Source: JBBROS01 sp965260995 (GTDB lineage: Bacteria > Pseudomonadota > Alphaproteobacteria > Acetobacterales > Acetobacteraceae). From it: DNA of 64,000 bases. Under the pieces are notes generated by a model. The model worked only from the letters and a program-made list of their open reading frames with translations, searched no databases and was not told where the DNA came from. The stretch is taken from contig CBDHCD010000003.1 of assembly GCA_965260995.1 (NCBI GenBank), positions 1,984,001 through 2,048,000 on the forward strand, written 5' to 3'. Below, in pieces: positions 7,749 to 16,134 of the stretch; position 1 is the first letter of the stretch, and every line of letters begins with the position of its first letter. The translations under genes were made by a program, and so were the position numbers.

Positions 7749-8477
7749 ATGGCCGGGCAGCAGACCATGACCGACTGGGACCGGGACGCCGCCTTGACGA
7801 CGGCGCGCATCCTGCTGGAGATCAAGGCGGTCAATTTCCGGCCGGAGGAGCCTTACACGTTCACGTCGGGCTGGGCGTCGCCCGTTTACATTGATTGCCG
7901 CAAGATCATCTACTTCCCGCGCGCCCGCGCCCGCATCTGCGAGATGGCGGCGGAGAAGATCGGGCGGCACGTCGGCTACGAGAGCATCGAGGCGGTGGCG
8001 GGGGGGGAGACGGCGGGCATCCCGTTCGCGGCCTGGATCGCCGACCGCATGATGACGCCGATGGCCTACGTGCGGAAGAAGCCGAAGGGGTTCGGGCGCA
8101 ACGCGCTGATCGAGGGGGACGTGCCGGAGGGGCTGCGGACCCTGCTGGTCGAGGACCTGACGACCGACGGGCAATCGAAGATCCAGTTCGCGCAGGCGTT
8201 GCGCGACGCCGGGGCGTTGGTCAACCACGCCTTCGTGGTGTTCTTCTACGGCGTGTTCCCCGGCAGCTTCGAGACGCTGGCGAAGATGGACATCACGCTG
8301 CACCACCTTTGCACCTGGTGGGACGTGCTGGAGGCGTGCCGCGACCGGCCCTACTTCGCCGAGCCGGCGCTGGCGGAGGTGCGGCGGTTCCTGGAGAACC
8401 CGGTGGCGTGGTCGGCGGCGCACGGGGGGGTGGCGAGCGCCGAGGAGGCGGCGGCGCGCAAGGCGGCGAGCCCGTAA
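7749..8477 (+). CDS. pyrE: Orotate phosphoribosyltransferase
   Basis: Transfers phosphoribose from PRPP to orotate to make OMP in pyrimidine synthesis. The 242-residue protein has FTSGWASPVYIDCRK near residue 38, the GGETAGIPFA segment, RKKPKGFGR, and the PRPP-binding TLLVEDLTTDGQS. The start at 7749 follows GGGGA; an internal start at 7767 (MTDWDRD) is also possible. It is divergent from the tartrate dehydrogenase gene, with 83 bases between them. The pyrD gene lies at 46 kb, so pyrimidine genes are dispersed. The C-terminal extension rich in alanine (VASAEEAAARKAASP) is longer than in E. coli. Confidence 0.95.
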   Translation: MAGQQTMTDWDRDAALTTARILLEIKAVNFRPEEPYTFTSGWASPVYIDCRKIIYFPRARARICEMAAEKIGRHVGYESIEAVAGGETAGIPFAAWIADRMMTPMAYVRKKPKGFGRNALIEGDVPEGLRTLLVEDLTTDGQSKIQFAQALRDAGALVNHAFVVFFYGVFPGSFETLAKMDITLHHLCTWWDVLEACRDRPYFAEPALAEVRRFLENPVAWSAAHGGVASAEEAAARKAASP

Positions 8478-8536
8478 GCCTTCCATAACGGGTGCGGGCG
8501 GGCGTAACGTGCCGACCTGACCGGAAAGGCAAGCCC

Positions 8537-9940
8537 ATGACCCCTCCCGCCCGCGCCAACTCGGCCGCCGCCCGCGACATCGCGAACGTGCTGCACCCCT
8601 ACACCGACCTCAAGATGCACCAGGAGGTCGGCCCGGTGGTGATCACGCGCGGCGAGGGGGTGCGGGTGTGGGACGACACGGGCAAGGAGTACATCGAGAG
8701 CGTGGCCGGGCTGTGGTGCGCGGCGCTGGGGTTCAGCAACGAGCGGCTGGCCAAGGCGGCCTACGACCAGATGATGAAGCTGCCGTTCTACCACTCGTTC
8801 ACGGCCAAGTCGCACGAGCCGTTGATCGACCTCAGCGAGATGCTGATCGCCCGTGCGCCCGTGCCGATGAGCAAGGTGTTCTTCGCCAACTCCGGCTCGG
8901 AGGCGAACGACACCGCGATCAAGATGGCGTGGTACTACAACAACGCGCTCGGGCGGCACGCCAAGAAGAAGATGATCGGCCGCATCAAAGGCTACCACGG
9001 CATCACGCTGGCCGCCGCGTCCCTCACCGGGTTGCCGTATAATCATCGCAGCTTCGACCTGCCTTTGCCGGGCTTCCTGCACACGATGACGCCGCACTAC
9101 TATCACGGGGCGGAGCCGGGCGAGTCGGAGGAGGACTTCGCCACCCGCTGCGCCGAGGCGCTGGACGCGCTGATCGTGACCGAGGGGCCGGACACGGTGG
9201 CGGCGATGATCGCCGAGCCGATCATGGGCGCGGGCGGGGTGATCGTGCCGCCGGCGACCTACTTCGAGAAGATCCAGGCCGTGCTGCGCCGCCACGACGT
9301 GCTGCTGATCGCCGACGAGGTGATCTGCGGCTTCGGGCGGACGGGCAACTACTGGGGCAGCCAGACCTTCGGCATCGAGCCGGACATCATCACCTGCGCC
9401 AAGGCGTTGTCGTCGTCATTCCTGCCGATCTCGGCGGTGATGGTGAACGAGCGGGTGTTCGAGGCCTTGGCGCAGGAGAGCCACGCCATCGGCACGTTCG
9501 GGCACGGCTTCACCTACTCCGGCCATCCGGTGCCGGCGGCGGTGGCGATCGAGACGCTTAAGATCTACGACGAGATCGACATCGTGGGCCAGGTGCGCGC
9601 GGTGGGGCCGCACCTGCAATCCGAGCTGCGGCGGCGGTTCGAGGGGCACGAGCTGGTGGGCGAGGTCCGCGGCGTCGGCATGATCGCGGCGATGGAGCTG
9701 GTGGCGGACCGGGGCGCGCGGCGCAACTTCGACCCGTCCGTCAAGGCCGCGGCCCGGCTGGTGAAGCTGTGCGAGCAGCACGGCGTCATCGCCCGCGGCC
9801 TGCCGAGCGACTCGATGGCGTTCAGCCCGCCGCTGATCATGACGACGGCCGAGGTGGACGAGATGCTCGACCGGGTGGGGCGGGCGCTCGACGAGCTGAC
9901 CGTGCAACTGCGTCGGGAGCAGCTTACGGTCGTCCAGTAG
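8537..9940 (+). CDS. Class III aminotransferase (omega-amino acid/polyamine-pyruvate type)
   Basis: PLP-dependent aminotransferase, probably moving an amino group from an omega-amino acid or diamine such as putrescine to pyruvate. The 467-residue protein has HPYTDL at the N-terminus, FANSGSEANDTAIKM (PLP phosphate loop), GYHGITLAAASLTG, IADEVICGFGRTG (PLP-binding aspartate) and CAKALSSSFLP with the Schiff-base lysine. The start at 8537 follows GGAAAGG; an upstream in-frame start at 8492 adds a short basic stretch that looks non-coding. It follows pyrE by 59 bases on the same strand, but a functional link is not obvious. Substrate assignment is by resemblance only. Confidence 0.88.
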   Translation: MTPPARANSAAARDIANVLHPYTDLKMHQEVGPVVITRGEGVRVWDDTGKEYIESVAGLWCAALGFSNERLAKAAYDQMMKLPFYHSFTAKSHEPLIDLSEMLIARAPVPMSKVFFANSGSEANDTAIKMAWYYNNALGRHAKKKMIGRIKGYHGITLAAASLTGLPYNHRSFDLPLPGFLHTMTPHYYHGAEPGESEEDFATRCAEALDALIVTEGPDTVAAMIAEPIMGAGGVIVPPATYFEKIQAVLRRHDVLLIADEVICGFGRTGNYWGSQTFGIEPDIITCAKALSSSFLPISAVMVNERVFEALAQESHAIGTFGHGFTYSGHPVPAAVAIETLKIYDEIDIVGQVRAVGPHLQSELRRRFEGHELVGEVRGVGMIAAMELVADRGARRNFDPSVKAAARLVKLCEQHGVIARGLPSDSMAFSPPLIMTTAEVDEMLDRVGRALDELTVQLRREQLTVVQ

Positions 9941-9968
9941 GCGGGGTTGTCTAGTAGGCAGGCCTGGG

Positions 9969-9990
9969 CGGGCGGGCCGATGGCCGCCCG
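9969..9990. terminator. GC hairpin between convergent genes
   Basis: CGGGCGG at 9969-9975 pairs with CCGCCCG at 9984-9990 across an 8-base loop. It lies 28 bases past the aminotransferase stop and before the convergent ispB end at 10095. There is no T-tract. The remainder of 9941-10094 shows nothing recognisable. Confidence 0.4.
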
Positions 9991-10094
9991 GAACCGACTC
10001 TCAGGGTTGGCCTGCCCTGCCCTTTCCTGCCCTGCCCCGTCGTCTTGAGGGGTGCCTCGCCGGGCCGGGTGGGTTGGCCCGGCCAGAGGGTGCC

Positions 10095-11171
10095 TTAGCT
10101 GGCCCGGCTCACCGTGTAGTCGGCCACATCGCGCATCGTGTCGCGGAACACGCCGGGCGGGAAGGCGAGCAACGCGTCCTTGGCCTTGGCGGCGAACCGG
10201 GTGGCGTGATCGAGGGTCGTCCGGATCGCGCCGCTGCGGCCGATCAAGGCCAGGGCGTGGTCGAGGTCGTCGTCGCCCTGCTCGCTGTCCTCGATCGTGC
10301 GGCGCCAGAACAGGCGGTCCGCCTCGCTGCCGGCCTGGTAGGCGGCGAGCACCGGCAAGGTCACCTTGCCCTCGCGGAAGTCGTCGCCGACGGTCTTGCC
10401 GAGCTTGGCCTGGTCGGCCGCGTAGTCGAGCGCGTCGTCCACCAGTTGGAAGGCCATGCCCAGGTTGTGGCCGTACTCCGCGAGCGCCTGCTCCTCCGCG
10501 CCGGGCCGGTCCGCCACCACGGCGCCCACCTGGCAGGCGGCGGTGAACAGCGCCGCGGTCTTGCCCTCGATCACTTCGAGGTAGCGCTCCCGGGAGGTCG
10601 AGAGGTCGTTCTGGATGGTGAGCTGCAGCACCTCGCCCTCGGCGATGGTCGCCGCCGCGCGCGACAGGATCGACAGCACCTTGAGCGAACCGTCCTCCAC
10701 CATGACCTGGAACGCGCGGGCGAACAGGAAGTCGCCGACCAGCACGGAGGCCTTGTTGCCGAACACCGAGTTGGCGCTCGACATGCCGCGGCGGAGCAGG
10801 CTCTCGTCCACCACGTCGTCGTGCAGCAGCGTCGCGGTGTGGATGAACTCGACGCAGGCCGCCAAGTGGACGTGTCGCGTCCCGGCGTAGCCGCACATGC
10901 GGGCGGCGGCCAGCGTCAGCACCGGCCGCAGCCGCTTGCCGCCGGCGGCGACGATGTGGGCGGCGAGCTGCGGGATCAGGCTGACCGGGCTGTCCATGCG
11001 CTGCACGATGGCCTGGTTGGTCGCGGTCAGGTCGTTGCCGATCAGGGTGGCCAGGCGGGACAGGGCGTCGGCCTCCCCCGCCAGCGTGGAGCCGCTCGCT
11101 GTCCGAACTGGCGTCGTGACGATGCCCAAACTGTACTCCCGACCTGCTTGTTCCTCGTCGCCGGGCACCAT
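10095..11171 (-). CDS. ispB: Polyprenyl diphosphate synthase (octaprenyl/decaprenyl type)
   Basis: Trans-isoprenyl diphosphate synthase making the long ubiquinone side chain by adding IPP units to an allylic primer. The first aspartate-rich motif is in LLHDDVVDES, the second in LVDDALDYAAD, and GGKRLRP binds IPP near the N-terminus. KTAALFTAAC and KVTLPV are further family segments. The 358-residue length is slightly long, because the N-terminus from 11171 contains about 20 residues (EEQAGREYS) before conserved sequence; a later start is possible. It is divergent from the DUF2007 gene with about 200 bases between them. The chain length (C40 or C50) cannot be decided here. Confidence 0.92.
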   Translation of the reverse strand: MVPGDEEQAGREYSLGIVTTPVRTASGSTLAGEADALSRLATLIGNDLTATNQAIVQRMDSPVSLIPQLAAHIVAAGGKRLRPVLTLAAARMCGYAGTRHVHLAACVEFIHTATLLHDDVVDESLLRRGMSSANSVFGNKASVLVGDFLFARAFQVMVEDGSLKVLSILSRAAATIAEGEVLQLTIQNDLSTSRERYLEVIEGKTAALFTAACQVGAVVADRPGAEEQALAEYGHNLGMAFQLVDDALDYAADQAKLGKTVGDDFREGKVTLPVLAAYQAGSEADRLFWRRTIEDSEQGDDDLDHALALIGRSGAIRTTLDHATRFAAKAKDALLAFPPGVFRDTMRDVADYTVSRAS

Positions 11172-11369
11172 ATCGGCGGCGCGGAAAAACGGTCAAGGCA
11201 GGCCCGGGCGGGCGGGGGCGCGGGGAGGTACGATCTGGCCCGCCAGCGCACGCAGGAGCGCCGGCTTCGATTCGCATCGCCCCGACTCGCACGGCCACGG
11301 CCAAGCGCCGCGGCAGGCTCGTGACAAGCGTGGACAGTTGAGCTGAAACCGGGCTACCGCCGGGGTGAC

Positions 11370-11576
11370 ATGCGCACCATCACCGTTTCGAACGACCCGG
11401 TCCGGCTCAGCTTCCTGCGGGCGCTGCTGCAGGACGCCGAGATCGAGTGCCTGGTGCTCGACGCCCACGCCAGCGCCGTCGAGGGCAGCATCGGCGCGAT
11501 CCCGCGCCGGCTGGTGGTGCTGGCCGAGGACGAGTGGCGCGCCCGGCGGGTGCTGGAGGACGCCGGCGAGGCGTGA
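11370..11576 (+). CDS. DUF2007 domain protein (putative signal-transducing)
   Basis: The 68-residue protein MRTITVSNDPVRLSFLRALLQ... has the DUF2007 pattern: an N-terminal strand, a helix that selects subunits (FLRALLQDAEI), and a central strand (RRLVVLAEDEWRAR). Function of the family is unknown. Its TGA stop at 11574-11576 shares a base with the ATG of the methyltransferase gene (TGATG), so the two are very likely co-translated. This pairing with a methyltransferase of the TrmN6 type suggests a partnership, but that is inference. Confidence 0.8.
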   Translation: MRTITVSNDPVRLSFLRALLQDAEIECLVLDAHASAVEGSIGAIPRRLVVLAEDEWRARRVLEDAGEA

Positions 11577-12295
11577 TGGACGTCACGCACGGCACCCTGC
11601 TCGGCGGCCGGGTGCGCTACGCGCAGCCGCGCAAGGGCTACCGGACCGGCATCGAGCCGGTGCTGATGGCGGCGAGCGTGCCGGCGCGGCCGGGCGAGCG
11701 CGTGCTGGAAGCGGGAACGGGCGCGGGGGCCGGGCTGCTGTGCCTGATGGCGCGGGTGCCTGGGCTGGCGGGCGCGGGCATCGAGCTGGACCCGCTCACG
11801 GCGGAGCTGGCGCGGGAGAACGCGCGCAGCAACGGGCTGGGTGCGGAGATCCACCTGGGCGAAGTCGGGGCCGCGCCGCGGCACGGCCTGTTCGACCACG
11901 CGTTCGCCAACCCGCCCTGGCACGACTCGGCCGGCACGCGCTCACTCGACACCCGCCGGGCACTCGCCACGCACCACGGGCGCGGCGACCTCGCGAGCTG
12001 GGTCGCGCCGTTGTCGGAGGCGCTGACGCCGCGGGGCACGTTGACGCTCGTGCTGCCGGCCGTGCTGACCGCGGACGGCATGGTCGCCCTGCTGGGTGCG
12101 GGGCTGCGGCAGATCGCCCTGTTCCCGTTCTGGCCGAAGGCGGGCGTCGCCGCCAAGATCATCCTGCTGCGAGCCCGGCAGGGCGGCAGCGCCTGCCGGG
12201 TGTGCCACGGGCTTGAGCTGCACGACGCCGAGGGCGGCTACACGCCGGCGGCGCACGCCATCCTGCGCGACGGCGAGGCGCTCGCCCTATGCTGA
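11576..12295 (+). CDS. SAM-dependent methyltransferase, TrmN6/RsmC-like (tRNA1Val A37 N6 type)
   Basis: The 239-residue protein has the Rossmann SAM site as RVLEAGTGAGAGLLCL (about residues 43-58), the acidic end of strand two in GIELDPLTAE, and the N6-adenine motif FANPPWHDS (NPPW). The N-terminal GTLLGGRVRYAQPRKGYRTGIEPVLMAA matches YfiC/TrmN6-type enzymes, which methylate A37 of tRNA1(Val). The start at 11576 forms TGATG with the DUF2007 stop. Substrate (tRNA or rRNA) is inference from family. Near the C-terminus CRVCHG has two cysteines. Confidence 0.88.
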   Translation: MDVTHGTLLGGRVRYAQPRKGYRTGIEPVLMAASVPARPGERVLEAGTGAGAGLLCLMARVPGLAGAGIELDPLTAELARENARSNGLGAEIHLGEVGAAPRHGLFDHAFANPPWHDSAGTRSLDTRRALATHHGRGDLASWVAPLSEALTPRGTLTLVLPAVLTADGMVALLGAGLRQIALFPFWPKAGVAAKIILLRARQGGSACRVCHGLELHDAEGGYTPAAHAILRDGEALALC

Positions 12296-12315
12296 GCGAA
12301 GAGGGCCGCGCGGCG

Positions 12316-12600
12316 TCAGGCGACCTGGGGATGGCGCAGGTGCCAGAGCCGCTCGTGGGCGGCGACGAGGCTCTCGATGCTGCGCCGCCGATGGGTGTCC
12401 TCGGGGCGGGGACGCCGGGTCGTCATGGTCTCCAGCAACCGCAACAAGTGTTCGGCCATCTCCAGGTCGAGTTCATCGCAGGCATGGTGAAACGCGACCA
12501 GCACCTTGTCGAACAAGCGACGAGAGTGGCGGGGGAGCGGACCATGGCGAGGCGACGACGGCGCCTCGACTTGCTCCAATAGTCTCACACCGGCATCCAT
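12316..12600 (-). CDS. Conserved small protein of unknown function
   Basis: The 94-residue protein starts at 12600 with GGAGG upstream. The core FDKVLVAFHHACDELDLEMAE followed by HLLRLLETM is strongly helical and looks like a TPR-like or four-helix hairpin, and the end ESLVAAHERLWHLRHP is another amphipathic helix. I recall similar proteins in Acetobacteraceae, without assigned function. It lies 72 bases downstream of nrdB on the same strand and may be read from the same transcript. It ends convergently with the methyltransferase gene, 20 bases apart. Confidence 0.72.
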   Translation of the reverse strand: MDAGVRLLEQVEAPSSPRHGPLPRHSRRLFDKVLVAFHHACDELDLEMAEHLLRLLETMTTRRPRPEDTHRRRSIESLVAAHERLWHLRHPQVA

Positions 12601-12672
12601 GACGCGCTCCTCCGTTGGACACAGACTATTGATCCCTGCCGTTCGGCGCACCTGAAAAAAAGTAGAGCTGTG

Positions 12673-13710
12673 TTAACTAATCAGCAACGTCCCCCGCGGT
12701 TGTTCGGTTTCGAACACGGCGTCGGCGAACGCCTCCTCCCACGAGCCTTGGGTCGAGGCCCGGCTGTACTCGGTGGCGCGGTTCTCGAAGAAGTTGGCGT
12801 GCTCGACGGCGTTCAGCATGTCGTCGAGCCAGGGCAGCGGGTTGCTGTCCTTGTGGTAGATCGTGTTGAGGCCGAGCTGCACTAAGCGGCGGTCGGCGAT
12901 GTAGCGGATGTAGCGCTTGACCTCGTCGGCCGTCAGGCCCTCGATCGGCCCCTGCTCGAAGGCGAGGTCGATGAAGGCGTCCTCGTGGTGCACGATGGTG
13001 GTGCAGGTGTCGTAGATCTCCTGGCGCAGCGTCTCGGTCCAGATTTCCGGGTTCTCCTGCACGAAGGTGCGGAACAGGCGGATCACCGACAGGCAGTGCA
13101 GCGTCTCGTCGCGCACCGACCACGACACGACCTGGCCCATGCCCTTCATCTTGTTGAAGCGCGGGAAGTTCAGCAGGATGGCGAACGAGGCGAACAGCTG
13201 CAGCCCCTCGGTGAAGGCACCGAAGGCCGCCAGGGTCTTGGCGATCTCGTGCTTGTTCTCGACGCTGAACGACTGCATGTAGTCGTACTTGTCCTTCATT
13301 TCCTTGTACTTGAGGAACGCGGTGTACTCGCCTTCCGGCATGCCGATGGTGTCGAGCAGGTGGCTGTAGGCGGCGACGTGGATGGTTTCGATGTTGCTGA
13401 ACGCAGACAGCATCATCAGCACCTCGGTCGGCTTGAACACCTGGCTGTAGTGCTTCATGTAGCAGTTGTTCACCTCGACGTCCGCCTGGGTGAAGAAGCG
13501 GAAGATCTGGGTGAGCAGGTTCTGCTCGGCGGGCGTCAGGGTCTTGTGCCAGTCCTTCACGTCGTCGGCGAGCGGGATCTCCTCCGGCAGCCAGTGGACG
13601 CGCTGCTGCGTCAGCCAGGCCTCGTAGGCCCAGGGGTAGCGGAAGGGCTTGTAGACCGGGTTCTCGGTCAGGAGGTCGAAGCGCTTCTCGGGGGTGGTCA
13701 TGCCGTCCAT
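12673..13710 (-). CDS. nrdB: Ribonucleoside-diphosphate reductase, beta subunit (class I)
   Basis: The radical-generating partner of NrdA. The 345-residue protein carries the metal ligands of the di-iron site: an aspartate or glutamate in the FTQADVEVNN region, E-T-I-H in IETIHVAAYSH, and VRDETLH (E and H). In IETIHVAAY the tyrosine falls four residues after the ligand histidine, at the position of radical-bearing Tyr122 of E. coli, so the sequence supports a tyrosyl-radical (class Ia/Ib-like) enzyme rather than the Tyr-less class Ic. No ATP cone is fused. The start at 13710 follows AAGGAC; MTTPEKR at 13701 is an alternative. It is 25 bases downstream of nrdA in the same operon. The C-terminus (GTLLIS) would bind NrdA. 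Confidence 0.96.
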   Translation of the reverse strand: MDGMTTPEKRFDLLTENPVYKPFRYPWAYEAWLTQQRVHWLPEEIPLADDVKDWHKTLTPAEQNLLTQIFRFFTQADVEVNNCYMKHYSQVFKPTEVLMMLSAFSNIETIHVAAYSHLLDTIGMPEGEYTAFLKYKEMKDKYDYMQSFSVENKHEIAKTLAAFGAFTEGLQLFASFAILLNFPRFNKMKGMGQVVSWSVRDETLHCLSVIRLFRTFVQENPEIWTETLRQEIYDTCTTIVHHEDAFIDLAFEQGPIEGLTADEVKRYIRYIADRRLVQLGLNTIYHKDSNPLPWLDDMLNAVEHANFFENRATEYSRASTQGSWEEAFADAVFETEQPRGTLLIS

Positions 13711-13735
13711 CGGATCCGTCCTTTCGTCCTGGCGC

Positions 13736-15613
13736 TCATTGGCAGGCCAGGCATTCCTCGTAGTTGTTCACCCGCGGCGCGTCGGCCAGGGCCTCGATGG
13801 CGGCGACGGCCGGCAGCCCGAGCAGCTCGGTCGGCCGCACCACCTTCTCGCTCACGTTGTCGGCGCGCTGGATCGACAGGCTGCGGCAGTAGTAGAGCGA
13901 CTTCACGCCGCGCTTCCACGCCATCATGTGAATCTGGTGCAGGTCGCGCTTGTGGACGTTGGCGGGCAGGAACAGGTTCACCGACTGGCTCTGGCAGACG
14001 TAGGGGGTGCGGTCGGCGGCGTGCTCCACCACCCAGCGCTGGTCCAGCTCGAAGGCGGTGCGGTAGACCGCCTTCTCCTGCTCGGTGAGGAAATCGAGGT
14101 GCTGCACGCTGCCCTTGTTCAGCGTGATGCCGGACCAGATGTCGTCGCGGTCCATCCCCTTCTGCGCCAGGAGCTGCTGCAGGTGGCGGTTGCGCACGGT
14201 GAAGCTGCCGGACAACGTTTTCTGCAGGAATACGTTGGCGGCGATGGGTTCGATGCCGGGGCTGGTGCTGCCGGCGATGACGCTGATGCTGGCGGTCGGC
14301 GCGATGGCGATCTTGTTGCTGAACCGCTCCATGATGCCGTACTCGGCGGCGTCCGGGCAGGCACCGCGCTCCTCGGCCAGCATCCGGCTGGCCTGGTCGG
14401 CTTGGGCGCGGATGTGCTTGAACATCCGCTTGTTCCACACCTTGGCCACCACGCCCTCGAAGGGGACCTGCTGCGATTGCAGGAAGCTGTGGAAGCCCAT
14501 CACGCCGAGGCCCACCGAGCGCTCGCGCATGGCGGCGTAGCGCGCCCGCTCCATGCCTTCCGGGGCGCGGTCGATGAAGTCCTGCAGCACGTTGTCGAGG
14601 AAGCGCATCACGTCCTCGATGAACAGCGGGTGGTCCTTCCACTCCAGCCAGGTCTCGAGGTTGAGCGACGACAGGCAGCACACCGCTGTCCGTTGCTGCC
14701 CGTGCTGGTCAATCCCGGTCGGCAGGGTGATCTCGCTGCACAGGTTGCTGGTCTTGACCTCGAGGCCGGCCAGCTTCTGGTGCTCGGGCCGGGCGCTGTT
14801 CACGTGATCGGAGAACACGAGGTAAGGCTCGCCGGTCTCGATCCGCGCCGTGAGGATGCGGATCCACAAGTTGCGGGCGGAGACCTTGCGCACCACCGCG
14901 TGGTCCTTGGGCGAGAGGAACGCCCACTGCTCGTCCGCCTCCACGGCGCGCATGAAGGCGTCGGACACCAGGATGCCGTGGTGCAGGTTCAGCGCCTTGC
15001 GGTTCGGGTCGCCGCCGGTGGGGCGGCGCAACTCGATGAACTCCTCCACCTCGGGGTGGGAGATCGGCAGGTAGACCGCCGCCGAGCCGCGGCGCAGGGA
15101 GCCTTGGCTGATCGCGAGCGTCAGGCTGTCCATCACGCGGATGAAGGGGATGACGCCGGAGGTCTTGCCGTTCTGGCCGACCTTCTCGCCGATGGAGCGC
15201 AGGTTGCCCCAGTAGGAGCCGATGCCGCCGCCCTTGGAGGCGAGCCACACATTCTCGTTCCACAGGCCGACGATGCCGTCGAGGCTGTCGCTCGCTTCGT
15301 TGAGGAAGCAGGAGATCGGCAGGCCGCGCTTGGTGCCGCCGTTCGACAGCACGGGGGTCGCCGGCATGAACCACATCCGGCTGATGTAGTCGTAGAGGCG
15401 CTGGGCGTGGGCGGCGTCGTCGCCGTAGTAGCTGGCGACGCGGGCGAACAGGTCCTGGTAGCTTTCGCCGGGCATCAGGTAGCGGTCGTCGAGCGTGGCG
15501 CGGCCGAAATCGGTCAGCAGCGAGTCGCGCGAGCGGTCCACCCGAACCTGGTAGCGACCGGGCATCTGCACAGCGTCGAGCACGGCGTGGTCTCCTGCGG
15601 ATATGTCGGGCAT
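13736..15613 (-). CDS. nrdA: Ribonucleoside-diphosphate reductase, alpha subunit, without ATP cone
   Basis: The catalytic subunit that reduces ribonucleotides. All redox residues are present: C of LPISCFLNEA (C225 equivalent), N-x-C-x-E of SNLCSEI (N437, C439, E441), C of AVCCLSSLNL (C462), and the C-terminal shuttle pair EECLACQ. The PGIEP loop is also present. At 625 residues it is about 130 shorter than E. coli NrdA: the N-terminus enters directly at VRVDRSRDSLL, with no VxKRDG-type ATP-cone domain, so overall activity control by dATP is probably absent. The start MPDISAG at 15613 is the first good one. Two NrdR-like boxes lie just upstream, and nrdB follows by 25 bases. Confidence 0.95.
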   Translation of the reverse strand: MPDISAGDHAVLDAVQMPGRYQVRVDRSRDSLLTDFGRATLDDRYLMPGESYQDLFARVASYYGDDAAHAQRLYDYISRMWFMPATPVLSNGGTKRGLPISCFLNEASDSLDGIVGLWNENVWLASKGGGIGSYWGNLRSIGEKVGQNGKTSGVIPFIRVMDSLTLAISQGSLRRGSAAVYLPISHPEVEEFIELRRPTGGDPNRKALNLHHGILVSDAFMRAVEADEQWAFLSPKDHAVVRKVSARNLWIRILTARIETGEPYLVFSDHVNSARPEHQKLAGLEVKTSNLCSEITLPTGIDQHGQQRTAVCCLSSLNLETWLEWKDHPLFIEDVMRFLDNVLQDFIDRAPEGMERARYAAMRERSVGLGVMGFHSFLQSQQVPFEGVVAKVWNKRMFKHIRAQADQASRMLAEERGACPDAAEYGIMERFSNKIAIAPTASISVIAGSTSPGIEPIAANVFLQKTLSGSFTVRNRHLQQLLAQKGMDRDDIWSGITLNKGSVQHLDFLTEQEKAVYRTAFELDQRWVVEHAADRTPYVCQSQSVNLFLPANVHKRDLHQIHMMAWKRGVKSLYYCRSLSIQRADNVSEKVVRPTELLGLPAVAAIEALADAPRVNNYEECLACQ

Positions 15614-15623
15614 GGCCGATTGC

Positions 15624-15639
15624 CTACCACATGTAGTTC
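15624..15639 (-). promoter_or_regulatory. NrdR-box-like palindrome, proximal
   Basis: On the minus strand the core reads ACTACATGTGGT, an imperfect palindrome centred on ACATGT and ten bases upstream of the nrdA start codon. It resembles the NrdR consensus (ACACTATATATAGTGT) in its ACTA and GT halves. NrdR represses ribonucleotide reductase operons in most bacteria. Confidence 0.55.
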
Positions 15640-15656
15640 GGGACCGACAACGCCGC

Positions 15657-15672
15657 ATACCAGGGCTAGTGT
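15657..15672 (-). promoter_or_regulatory. NrdR-box-like palindrome, distal
   Basis: On the minus strand the site reads ACACTAGCCCTGGTAT, with a perfect left half ACACTA and a weaker right half. Its centre is 33 bases from that of the proximal box, about three helical turns, which is the arrangement expected for tandem NrdR boxes. The AT-poor centre lowers confidence. Confidence 0.5.
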
Positions 15673-15812
15673 CGGGTGGCCTTTGCCGCGACTCGGCCGC
15701 CGCCCCGCGCCGCGCCTGGGGAGCGGGCCTCGGGAGCCTTGGCGTCCGGGGTTCCGCGCCCCTCCATCGCGGCCTTGTGACGATCGTACCACAGCGGGCG
15801 GCCAACTGACGG

Positions 15813-16067
15813 TCAGGCCAGGAGCGCGTCCAGCTTGCCGGCGCGCTCGAGCGCCGCCAGCTCGTCCGAGCCGCCGACCGAGCGCCCGTCGATGAAGATC
15901 TGCGGCACGCTGGTGCGCCCGCCGGACCGCCGAATCGAGTCTTCCCGTTCCGCCGTCCCGTGCGGCGCGTCGATCTCGGTGAACGCGACCCCCTTGTTGC
16001 GCAGCAGCGCCATCGCGCGCGAGCAGTACGGGCACCAGGGCTGGGTGTAGATCTCGACGTTCGGCAT
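15813..16067 (-). CDS. grxC: Glutaredoxin 3 family
   Basis: Small dithiol glutaredoxin that uses glutathione to reduce disulfides, including those of ribonucleotide reductase. The 84-residue protein begins MPNVEIYTQPWCPYCSRA, with the CPYC active site at residues 12-15. TSVPQIFIDG carries the cis-proline, and GGSDEL the glutathione-binding GG(S/C)D. The start at 16067 follows GGAGG; an upstream ATG at 16091 would add eight residues. It lies upstream of nrdA on the same strand, 199 bases away, a sensible neighbour because it can serve as an NrdA reductant. A dispersed repeat lies between it and comF. Confidence 0.95.
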   Translation of the reverse strand: MPNVEIYTQPWCPYCSRAMALLRNKGVAFTEIDAPHGTAEREDSIRRSGGRTSVPQIFIDGRSVGGSDELAALERAGKLDALLA

Positions 16068-16134
16068 GATGGCTCCTCCGGGCGGCACCATCGCGCCCCG
16101 GCCCGGCGTTGTGAAGCGCCGCGGGGCTGAACAG

